Positions 9,900-19,438 of a stretch of 64,000 bases of DNA are shown in pieces. The notes below the pieces were generated by a model. It saw nothing but the letters and a program-made list of their open reading frames with translations. It had not been told where the DNA came from and ran no database searches. The stretch is from assembly GCA_018873245.2 (NCBI GenBank), contig JAEMBT020000005.1, positions 5,690,001 to 5,754,000 on the forward strand, in the 5' to 3' direction. The DNA is from Archegozetes longisetosus (taxonomy: Eukaryota; Arthropoda; Arachnida; Sarcoptiformes; Trhypochthoniidae). Numbering within the stretch: the stretch's first letter is position 1; every line of letters begins with the position of its first letter. The position numbers and the translations under genes were made by a program.

Positions 9900-10685
9900 C
9901 ACAACTGGACAAAACTAACTTGGAAATTTTTATGAATAGCTATAACTTTTGAATGGTTTATCGCATTTTAATGAAATTTGAAGCAAAATTAAGCAAATTT
10001 ATAATACAATAATTACACAATAAATTAAGATTATTATTTATTCACTATTATATCCACATCAATATTCCGGTCGTATCGTTCACAACAGCTACCACATCAA
10101 TCTCAATGCCCTGTATTTCAATTTGATAATTAATCAATAGTAAAGGTAAATATTGATTACATTTTCTTATTTGTCTTTTCTTAATGCATTGCGTAAAAAC
10201 TGAACTACATCGTGGCCTTCGACTCCAGTACAGTTGAATCCTTTAGTCCAAGACACAAGACGTGCTTTAGTTAGTCCTTCCTGTTTGCACGGGAAACTAA
10301 AAGTGAAGCCGAGCGGCAACTTGTATTGCTTAACATTTCGCTTTTCCATAAAATTGACTAGACAGTCAGCGATATGATCAAACAGCTATTTACGGTATCT
10401 TAATTAGTAATCAATTCAAACAGTTCTGATTTGAATTATACCCCTTCTCCAGTTCCGAGCATTACATGCTGTGATAGTGAATAGTGCAACTATTTTAATA
10501 AATAGTGATTATTAAAATAACAAAACAATATGCCACTCGTAAACAACGTTACAATATAATATTATTAAAAATCCCTTAAACAACGTTTTTTATCATTAAA
10601 ATGCTTTCAAAACCATTAAATTAAGAATATTCACTCAAAAGTTATAGTATGTTAAAAATGTCCAAGTTAGTTTTGTCCAGTAGTG
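9900..10685. mobile_element. Nested Tc1/mariner-type TIR element carrying host gene sequence
   Basis: The left terminus CACAACTGGACAAAACTAAC (from 9900) matches the inverse of the right terminus (CACTACTGGACAAAACTAAC, ending 10685). The match extends to about 60 bp with mismatches (ATAACTTTTGA). TA dinucleotides flank both ends (9898-9899, 10686-10687), as for Tc1/mariner elements. No transposase is visible. Instead the interior holds minus-strand hexokinase exons, so this behaves like a Pack-type element. Confidence 0.75.
10055..10469 (-). pseudogene. Captured hexokinase gene fragment (three exons, two introns)
   Basis: On the minus strand, three pieces match the N-lobe of eukaryotic hexokinase. 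HVMLGTGE lies near 10469-10446. The longest piece runs from about 10390 to 10167 and includes LFDHIADCL, then [11 protein letters not shown], the sugar-binding SWTKGF and GVEGHDVV. The third, after a CAG acceptor at 10113-10111, reads IDVVAVVNDTTG (10110 to about 10057), which holds the phosphate/sugar-loop Asp. The intervening segments begin and end like introns, so genomic DNA rather than mRNA was captured. NDTTG and FNCxGVEG resemble arthropod hexokinases. An in-frame stop follows the second piece and most of the enzyme is absent, so it is non-functional as hexokinase. Confidence 0.85.
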
Positions 10686-10899
10686 TATATACACGTTTCC
10701 AAGAGAGTAACTAGGACAAGAAGAACGCTTGTATCTCTGCACTATGCGATCTGATTTTGATCCGGTTTGCTTTAAAATGTAGAAAAATGTTCAAGAAATG
10801 TCATATTAAAATTTCATAAATTTATCTAAACTAATAATAATTTTTTGAGAAGACAAATAAAAATCACTTTAAATTAGAAATTATTATAAAAATGTAACG

Positions 10900-11024
10900 C
10901 TTTATGGTAACAGCTTTCCAGCAGATGCAAGGCCCGGGTTAGCGTCAATTTTTTATTGATTTGGTGCAATCGATGCCCACCCGTTTGGCTGAAGTCGCCG
11001 GTGCTCAAGGAGGTCACACCCGAT
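10900..11024 (+). pseudogene. GC-rich coding-like fragment of unknown origin
   Basis: Within the outer TIR element, base composition rises sharply between about 10917 and 11024. A plus-strand frame ends with a hydrophilic peptide containing MPTRLAEVAGAQGGHTRY and a stop at 11022-11024. Just upstream is a TTAG that could be a splice acceptor. This looks like a terminal exon of a cellular gene, perhaps captured like the hexokinase piece. I do not recognise the protein. Confidence 0.35.
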
Positions 11025-11821
11025 ACTAATCATTTAATTCTAGTTTTAATTAAATGCATTAACATTGTTTTTTTATTTAAAATTTGTGATTTTGAACGTA
11101 AACTTTCATTTACTGGTCATTAGCTTTATAATTAATCGGAATAAACTTATGAAATTTTATTAGAAAATAAAGTATGAATAGAAGGATATATAGTTTCTTT
11201 AATTTTGGTTGTAGTGATTAATCAACGATTATTCTTTAAAAAAAATTAACTTACAAAGTTGAGGCAAAACTAAATGTCAATTCTAGTTGAAATACTTCAG
11301 ATTTCTAAAAAGAATTTATTGGATATTTTTTATTTAATAGTTATCTGACAGCTTAATTATTGTAGATTAATATACTTAAGTTCAATTGATTATACCAAGG
11401 ATCTAATTATAAATATTCAATTAAATGTCAGGGATCACAAAAGGTGTTTTCACTTATATTCCGTCATTGTTGCTATCCCGAGTGAAATTGTAATAAAAAC
11501 GTGAAGACATTTACTTGAGTTTTATATATATTTGTTACGAATTGTTATACTAATCTATAATATGAAAAGTTCTTAGCAGAGTTTTCTAGAAGTGGGTCAG
11601 GACTACAAATTTTCAACCCACCCTTATAGTTTCTTACAATTCTATAAAAGGTATTTAATTAACAACTAAGTTTTCAAATGTAATGATATTGTGTTTGGTG
11701 ATTTTAATGTTTTTCTTATTACATTAAATATTTAATGATTACAGTAATTTTATATTTGTATTATATTATTTTAAATTGTTTATATTTGATAACAATTTTT
11801 AACATTGAATGTTTTATATAG

Positions 11822-12936
11822 ATGGATATCAACGAAATCGCTGATAATATGCATAATAGAGAAAAGGAAGAGGATGTTGATACATATGAATTAGACTATG
11901 CACGCGTGTATGATTTGCAAGAGTACCTGGGTGAGGGCAGTACGCTTGGTCTGGGCACTCACCGGGTATGGCAAGCTAACTACATAAATGTATTGCTGGT
12001 GGGTCGCAGCCAAACAGGCAAAAGTACAATCGTCGAGACAATGATAGACCCTCAAAAAGGGACCACAAGTAACGGGTTTTCAGATACGAAAGAGTCCGGA
12101 TATAACTCACTCATATTGCACGATAAGGACAAAAACAAGTCGTTTCAGTTGAATATTATCGACACTCCCGGCCTTCAAGAGGTTCACGAGAACGACAAGA
12201 GCCGTACGGACGCCGAGCTGTTAAAGTTGGCGGCCGTTTGCGTGGAAAAGCACATAACGACGCTAAACGCCGTGTGTTTTGTAAGCCGGGCCGGGGAAAC
12301 CCACCGTAATGATGTGGTCGTGTTTGATTCTGTACAAAAGTTTCTGGGTGATGCGTTTGCTGATATCTCGATGATGATACTGACACATTGTGATGAGTTC
12401 AGCGATGAGCGACTCAAAGAGTTTGAGCGCAATATTCACGGCCACAAAATTAGCAAGCCAATTTCACAATATTGCAAGCTTGGCATCGCCCGATATGGTG
12501 CCATCAACTACACGATGTTGGAACAGTTCCCGGAGAAAGATGTCAAGCAGGCGGTGGTCAAGTCTAAGTTGACCCGTATTGAGAAAATGCGCAAGCAGTT
12601 CATCGATAAAATCACTTCGTGCGCCAATAGAGGGCTTTCTATCAATCAGCTGCAGGCCATATACGAGGACAGGGAACGGAACAATAAGGAACTGATAGAA
12701 AAAGAGGTGCAGGCCAGATATGAGGACAGGGAGCGGGTCATTAAGGAACGGATAGACAAAGATAACCAGAATTCTATCCTCACAACAGCTGGCATAGTCA
12801 GTTATTCTTTTTTATAAATTGTTCTATGTAATAAATATTAATATTTTGATTATTTTAATAATTTTGCCTTGCTTATTAGATTGGAGCAGCTTCACTTATA
12901 GGCTTTGGAATTAGTAAAGTACTAAATCAAGTATAA
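11822..12936 (+). CDS. AIG1/GIMAP-type GTPase with C-terminal hydrophobic tail
   Basis: Exons are 11822-12796 and 12880-12936 (83-nt GTCAGT...TTAG intron, phase 0), giving 343 residues. P-loop GRSQTGKS is at residues 61-68, G3 DTPG at 114-117, and the G4-like THCDEF at 188-193 replaces the usual NKxD, as in AIG1/IAN GTPases. Residues 260-315 are a charged coiled coil with two ARYEDRER-like repeats. Exon 2 supplies IIGAASLIGFGISKVL, a likely membrane anchor. Without the intron the frame would end in a short unrelated tail. The ATG follows a TATAG that could be a splice acceptor, so a 5' UTR intron is possible. Coding GC is clearly above the flanks. AIG1 proteins bind GTP and often sit on internal membranes. 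The role here is unknown. Confidence 0.85.
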
Positions 12937-13235
12937 CAATATACAGCACTCAACGTGTTTTCATATGCTCATGGGAAAGAACGCCGCTCTATGATCTCTG
13001 AAGAAATTACAAATATATAGTTTATTGAATGAGGCAAATTTAAATGTTAAATATCAAACTTCGTGCATAAGTCTATTAATGGTTCAAAATGAAATCAAGT
13101 ACAAACATTAATACGGTCACAACATTCAAAATAAGTCAAATAAAAACATAAACAACAGAACAAATAAATTCATTTTGCATTAATAAATACTTTTTTGTTC
13201 GTTTGAGTTAATTTATTTGAAATCAATTTACCGAA

Positions 13236-16200
13236 ATGAGTAGCAAAAAGTGTTCAGTTAACGAATGTGAGAACAGCAGAATTTCTAATTCCGATCTGAT
13301 TTCCATTATTTTCCTATAAATGATAAGATTTCGAAATCGCGATAATTCATAATATACTATAATTGAATTGGAACCTAATTCAAACTTAATTTGATATCTA
13401 CTGCAGTTGTCAAAAATGGGTAGAATTCTGTCAGAGCTATGAAATCTCAAATTTATTCTTGGACCATAATTTCAGAATTTCGAGCCAAAGATTCATTTGT
13501 AGCGATCATTTTGAAGAGCAAGCATATAATAATCCATCAAAAAAATTAGACTTATGTCTAATGCTATCCAGAGAATAAAGAACAAATCAGCTTCAGACAC
13601 AATTATTTCAACATCTTGTGAGCTATCTTTGGATTCATATGAGAATGAGATCGAAACACAATTAAATAACTCAGTCGAAGGTCAGTTTTTCAATAGATTT
13701 ACTTGAATTGCTGTTTAAAAAAACATTAATAAATAAGATAAAAGGTAATTTTTGGTGCAATGATATTTGATAGCAATAAGTTCATATTGTGGAAATTGAA
13801 TTAGTTTGTCTTAATAGTATTTATTGACTTTTATCTCGAATTATATTTTCTATCTATGTTATGCTGATTATTATGATTCTATCAATATGATGCAAACTAT
13901 TATGAAATACCTTACAAATAGCAATAGAAATAAACTTTTATCGACAATTTAATTTTATTTTTGTATATTTTCATCTTTTTCATTTTAATCAATTCCGATA
14001 GAATTGCTCGAGGAGATTGAACGTTTGAAACGATTTCATTCTATTTCTGAAATTAAATATAAATCACAAATTCGATCATTAGAGTTAAATTTGACTAAAA
14101 GTCGAAAAAATATTAGAAACTTGAAATTGAGGTAAAATATCTCTACTTTATTTTATAGAAATCAAAGTTATACTTAATAATATGTTCTCTAGATTGAAAC
14201 GTAAAAATGTGAGGATGTCCTTAGAATCAAAGTTTGATTCTGTTATGAAATCAATTCTCGAAGTAAGTGATGATTTGAATTCAATATTTATTGAGTTCAT
14301 AAAATATCAATTGATGAAAGTTTTTCTAAATCAAGTTAATTGTTCTTGGAGTATGAGAATGAAAAATTTTGTACGGTTTTACATCATCGAAGTCCCACTG
14401 CTTATAGATTTTTGAGAAAATTTTTCAATTTACCTCATGTTGGTACCCTTTACAGATATATAGACAACAATATTTCTGAACTCGGTTTTTCTGAATCCGT
14501 TGAGAAAGCACTAAAACAACTTGTGTCTAATATTGATGATAATGATAAAGATGTAATGATTTGTTGGGATGAAATTTATCTTTAAAACATCTTTTTTATT
14601 CTACTACAAGTGATTTAATTGAAGGCTATGTAAATTATGGTGAATTGAGGAGAAGACAATATTTAGCAAATGTAGCCCTAGTTTACTTTATTAGAAGTAT
14701 TAATGGCTCATTTAAAATGCTTATTTATTTCAGTACAGGCTTTAATGCAACCCCTGCTGAGATTATTCATTCACAGCTTATAGAATTTATTTTACCAAAA
14801 TTATTTGAAATGGGCTAAAAGTAAGATTAATGGTATGCAATATGGAAACATCCAATCAATAATTGTTTAATAAGATATTACAAATTAGGTAGTATCCTAG
14901 ATAATACAACTAAGACACTTCTGGTAGTCGAGGGGGGTCATCCTATATATCGTTGGAAAGGTCTCATCGAGTACTGTTCATTGGGCGGGGTTACAATCGG
15001 CTCCGCCCCCTTTTTCAAAAATCGGTCATAGCGCCCCCTAGCTTGTGCCCTACCCCTACATATTATACATCCTCGTATTCATCTTAACAAAAACTAACAA
15101 TTGGACGTGGTCTCCATTGGCTACTCCTACTTTTATACAATTAATCATCTTCTAATCCAACTATATTTTAAAAATTTCATTGTCCATTTCCATCAGAATC
15201 GTTTCTTTCGAACAAAATCTCTTTATTGCAAAAATGTCAGCGACAAAGCGTCGCTTACCTGGTTCGTCTTCGTTAACAATAGATCTCTCAGCTCTCACTT
15301 TCAGAACATTGGGCAAATTTCTGGGAACAGAATTAGCCTGTCTTGAGCTTTGTTCCAGGTTTGGTCTAATTCTATTATGGGTTTCTTTAAATTTTATCTT
15401 TAATCTAAAATAGCTTTATAATTACCTTCCATAAACATGACTAAAATAGTGTAGTAAATAAAATAATAATGATTAATTGTATAAAAGTGCGTGTAGCCAA
15501 TGGAGACCCGCCCAATAGGTAGTTTTTGTCAAGATGAATGCGAGGATGTATAATATGTAGGGGTAGAGCTCAGAATTAGTAATTTACGGTTGGTTTTTAA
15601 CAAAGTGGGCGGGGCTTATGATAAACACACCCAGTGGGTAGTACTCATCAAGACAATCCCAACGATGTATAATATGTAGGGGTAGAGCACAAGCTAGGGG
15701 GCGCTATGACCTATTTTTGAAAAGGGGCGGAGCCAATTGTAACCCCGCCCAATGAACAGTACTCGATGAGACCTTTCCAACGATATATAGGATGACCCCC
15801 CTCGACTACCAGAAGTGCCTTAGTTGTATTATCTAGGATACTACTAAATAAATTTCAAATCTTTGTTTTTTACGATTATTGTCATTTGATGAAATTAGCT
15901 AGAAATAATCTAGAAAGTTATGATATTGAATTCAACGAATATAAAATAGCGAAATGGGAACATTTGCTTTCATTTTATATTATTGACAAAGTAAATAATC
16001 CTAGATTATGTCACAAGCTAACTCATAATCATTTGTATCTTAACAATTTTTCAAAACAATCAGTCAAACTAGTAACTCAATTATTTAGTAGATCAGTTTA
16101 TTCAAGTTTATACTTTTGTGTTTCTCAGAACTTAGTTCAGCAAAATTCGATTTTTACAGCAGAATTTATTGAAAATTTTGATACAATTTTTGATTGTTTG

Positions 16201-16520
16201 AATAGTACGCAAACTAAAAATCCATTAAAACCATATCGAATTCAGTTACAAAACGATAACATTCCATTTAATCACCTCCAGGAGTCGTGTAAATTTATTT
16301 CTATTAATAGTTTGAAATTTATTGACAAAAAAACCAATAAACCTGTTAGGGATCCACCTTTCAAAAATGGGATGTTAATCAGTATAAATTCATTATTAAA
16401 TCTCTGTGAAACCTTGTCTGATAATAATATATCATCTCTAAAAACAAGAAATTTAAACCTAGACATAGCAGAGCATTCATTCAGTATCATGAGAGAAAAG
16501 AGTGGTTGTTCTCATGCTAG
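13236..16520 (+). pseudogene. P-element/THAP9-type transposase, decayed and interrupted
   Basis: A THAP zinc-finger start (MSSKKCSVNEC, ATG 13236) continues after a CTGCAG acceptor near 13405 with W...FICSDHFEEQAY. A coiled coil follows (exon 14002-14131, flanked by good splice sites), then YENEKF...SPTAYRFLRK...LPHVGTLYRYI (to about 14585), DEIY near 14572, and YGELRRR-like sequence to about 14820. After the foldback insertion it resumes at about 15856 with YDYCHLMKLARNNL and ends with LDIAEHSFSIMREKSG near 16500. These blocks and their order are those of P-type transposases. Frameshifts are visible near 13540, 14350 and 14585, and a stop after 14815. Introns appear intact, so the gene decayed by point indels. 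No P-type terminal repeats were identified. Confidence 0.8.
14889..15844. mobile_element. 956-bp foldback element inserted in the P-type transposase
   Basis: Termini GTAGTATCCTAGATAATAC (14889) and its exact inverse (to 15844) lead into long arms, about 14889-15130 and 15490-15844. The arms are GC-richer and carry blocks such as GGGCGGGG and ACCCCTACATATTATACATC. The right arm repeats the TGTATAATATGTAGGGGTAG block twice (about 15546 and 15664), so it is longer. TA dinucleotides flank the ends, allowing for one extra G on the left. There is no transposase. Short ORFs inside are products of the repeat sequence. Confidence 0.8.
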
Positions 16521-17130
16521 CACGACATTACAGCGTATACATTACAGCGTAAACAAACACCGCGTACGACACTACCGCGCAAACGACACTACCGCGCAAA
16601 TAAAACTACCGCATAAATAAGACTACCGCGCAAATAAGACTACCGCATAAATAAGACTACCGTGCAAATAAGACTACCGCGCAAATGACACTATCGCTCA
16701 ACGACACTACCGCGCAAATAAGACATCCGCGTAAATGAGACTACCGTGCAAATGAGACTACCGTACAAATAAGACTACCGTGCAAATAAGACTACCGCGC
16801 AAATGACACTATCGCTCAACGACACTACCGCGCAAATAAGACATCCGCGCAAATGAGACTACCGCGCAAACGAAACTATCGCTCAACGACACTACCGCGC
16901 AAATGAGACTACCGCGCAACGACACTACCGCGAAATCTCTTTAACGCGTAAAATAAATACCTCGCAAACTATACTACCGCGTGGTAGTGACGCTTACCTG
17001 GTATTGTCATTTGCGCGGTAGTGTCGTTGCGCGATAGTGTCGTTTGCGCGGTAGTGTCGTTGCGCGGTAGTTTCGTGCGCGGTAGTTTCGTGCGCGGTAG
17101 TGTCGTTTGCGCGGTAATGTCATGTAATCG
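16519..17130. repeat. Minisatellite of ~16-17-bp ACTACCGCGCAAA units, inverted head to head
   Basis: From about 16519 to 16980 roughly 25 units of the type GACACTACCGCGCAAAT run in one direction. From about 16990 to 17130 the units are reverse complements (TTGCGCGGTAGTGTCG). The junction lies near CTACCGCG-TGGTAGTG at 16975-16990. The array starts exactly where similarity to the transposase C-terminus stops. The CpG-rich motif stands out sharply from the AT-rich surroundings. Confidence 0.9.
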
Positions 17131-17788
17131 TATATATATCATATTTATAATAAAGAGTAAGAAAAGGTGAGTATCAAATTACTTTAAAAAAAGTAAAACA
17201 CTCTATCTAGTCCAACCTGACTCTTAGATAGAGAATTAGGTAAAAGTAAATTGGAATCTCACATTGAGGTCCCTGATTTCAATTTACTCATTCCTAGAAA
17301 CACACATTACATGAAAAATTCTATTGATCCCAAGTCACAAAAATAAACGTGACAATACATATAGGTAAGGACTGTCCGTTCCTTGGAGGGTTTTACATTT
17401 TAAAGGTTTTTACTGATTTAGGTTGACTTTAGGGGAAAGGTTCTAAGTTAGAGTTAGCATAACTACAAGGAGGAGTTAAAATTTTCTTGCAATATAGAAC
17501 TTTCCCTACAGAAATTCTTAATATACAAATTGTTTCATTAATTGATTATCGTAATAATTACTGTTTTAATCTTACAATTAAAAAGCATTTTCAAAAGTTA
17601 AAAATAGAAAAGACACTTCTGTTTGATGGAATTCCCACAAACACCATTAAATGAAAAATATTTTAAATCATTCAAAAACATATCTATCAATATAATGTCC
17701 TATAATTATAGTGAAGAAATAGTTGTTGATAACACCATTGTTAAGGTTGCTTCCTTATTATTATACTCTTGCTATACATCAAAGAATA
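17131..17788. other. Spacer between minisatellite and hairpin element
   Basis: AT-rich, without a recognised gene. Short ORFs (for example around 17623) show no familiar motifs. The last part may be a remnant of another element interrupted by the hairpin at 17789. Confidence 0.35.
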
Positions 17789-18031
17789 CTTCAGTTTTTT
17801 TCGATTTGGGTGTCGTCTCAATGTCTGGGGGATTATAGAGAGATCTAAAGGCGCAAATTTTGAGGATTTTATAGTCAAAATCCTCGAGTATTTTACCATT
17901 AAAACCAATAGTAAAATCAATGGTAAAATACTCGAGAATTTTGACTATAAAATCCTCAAAATTTGCGCCTTTAGATCTCTCTATAATCCCCCAGACATTG
18001 AGACGACACCCAAGTCGAAAAAAAACTGAAG
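17789..18031. mobile_element. 243-bp near-perfect hairpin MITE
   Basis: CTTCAGTTTTTTTCGA at 17789 is inverted at the right end (TCGAAAAAAAACTGAAG, to 18031). Almost the whole element folds on itself: arms about 17789-17900 and 17925-18031 with a loop of roughly 25 nt. AATA flanks both sides (17785-17788, 18032-18035), a possible target duplication. The open frame through it is an artefact of the palindrome. Confidence 0.85.
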
Positions 18032-18379
18032 AATATGATATTGTGAGTTAATGAAAATCTGTCATTTCAACCTTCTAATTAGAAGCAGGCAGTGATCCGC
18101 TATTGAATAAATAAAAGTTACGAAAAGTTTTTCAAACAAATAATTATTAATCTTATTGAAAGCGACATAATAAATAGCTGCTATTTTGCAATTTGAAGGC
18201 GAAGCAATATTCTTCTGCAAATGGGTTTGTGATGCCTGTCAGAACTTTTCTGATAGAAATCAGGTAAAAATTCCTCCAATATTTTCATGAATTCAATAAT
18301 CAAATCTGAAATTATTTGATTCTGTATTAATTTTTTCTTCTAAGTACACATTAATGCGATTATGAATTTGAACAAATCA

Positions 18380-18655
18380 TGACTTGCGGAGATATGATCG
18401 TATCCGCCGTTATGGTTCAGATGCCATCATCTATACAAAGATGTCTACATATGAAATTTTGGACAGAAACCCTAATATTGAAAATGATTTGATTGCTTTA
18501 AAGGTAACTCAATGTGACCGTAAGCACATTTTCGTCAGCTGTCTATATAGAACTCCAAATTTAAAGATGAAGAACTTTTCGAATTACTGAATGAGCTACT
18601 TTTTCAAGAAGTAACACCTGAAGGGGACTTAAAAAGTGAGTTTCCTGGATAGATA
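18380..18655 (+). pseudogene. Non-LTR retrotransposon endonuclease fragment
   Basis: A short open stretch contains SDAIIYTK, ENDLIALKV and VSCLYRTPN. These correspond to the GGVAIYVK, E-(hydrophobic) and VYRPP blocks of the APE-type endonuclease in LINE ORF2 proteins. After an apparent frameshift near 18565 a compatible frame continues to about 18650. No RT domain is seen nearby, so it is a small relic. Confidence 0.45.
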
Positions 18656-18659
18656 TGAA

Positions 18660-19438
18660 GTTAAACTAAACTTTCTAACTTAGTAAGAAAGTTTTCTAGA
18701 CTTGTAAGTTTTTGCTTTTTGTAAAATATTAGGCACATGTAAAAACTATGTACTTTTGTTAATTGTAAAACGATTGGTAACTGCAAATTTTCAATACTAA
18801 TCTTTTAATTGTTTTTCTATATTATTATTCTAGCTTCTTCAATACTTTTAGTTAAGATGTGCAACGCTCCCAAATAATGGATAGCTCTTATCAAAAGACA
18901 CCTTAAATGGAAATTTATTACTTGGACTAATTATCAAAAGGAACAATTATTTGATTCTTATTTCACAATTATTTCAATAATTCGATCAATGATATATTCG
19001 ATGTGAACGTTTCTGCGGCTGCCCTCAGTAGGGGTCACATAATAAGGTGTTCTTGGATCCAATCTAACCACTCGGCTCTTTTCTTTATATCCTGTGTATA
19101 AATTTCTATCATTTTTAAGTACCTTTGGCGTACATCGTTAGATGCAAAGACAAATCAATTTTGGTTTCAAATAACTTAATATTCTATGTTCATATCCAAA
19201 TGTTTTTATAATTGGATTACATTTTCAAAATGATAGTTTCATTTTTGATTTCACTCATTCATAACCTGTGATAAACTTTACTTTGATTAAAGATTTCTAG
19301 TCGTGAGATTTGAGTAACCGTTTGAGTGAGTGAAGTACAAACATCTATCAAACTCACAAATTTATTAAATTCAATCAGTGACAATACAATATTAATTGAA
19401 AAATATCTAAATCCTGTTGAACGTAATGACCGATCAAA
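18660..19438. other. Spacer downstream of NUP85; polyadenylation signal inside
   Basis: No gene is recognised. On the minus strand an AATAAA (plus-strand TTTATT at 19361-19366) lies about 73 nt after the NUP85 stop and is a good candidate 3' end signal. Confidence 0.5.

Larger units (their letters stand above)
9803..11623. mobile_element. Non-autonomous PIF/Harbinger-like TIR element
   Basis: The left end GGGTGGGTTGAAA at 9803 is inverted at the right end, TTTCAACCCACCC, finishing at 11623. Similarity continues inward for about 70 bp (CCTGACCC, CTTCTAGAAAACTCTGCT, ACTTTTCATAT). Both ends are flanked by TTA (9800-9802 and 11624-11626), a 3-bp duplication of the TWA type used by PIF/Harbinger elements. 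No transposase ORF is present. It hosts a second TIR element with a hexokinase fragment, and a further GC-rich, coding-like patch near 10900-11024. Confidence 0.75.

Noticed and set aside
12156-12572. Overlapping ORFs on both strands within the GTPase gene
   Set aside because: Higher GC there reduces stop codons. The sense frame with the P-loop explains the region.
15101-15413. Two overlapping ORFs of ~80 codons
   Set aside because: They lie in the foldback element and have no protein-like features.
16519-17130. CRISPR-like array (short units, regular spacing)
   Set aside because: The units are contiguous, lack unique spacers and invert in the middle. This is a eukaryotic minisatellite.
17769-18029. 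86-codon ORF
   Set aside because: It runs through a near-perfect palindrome and is an artefact of the hairpin.
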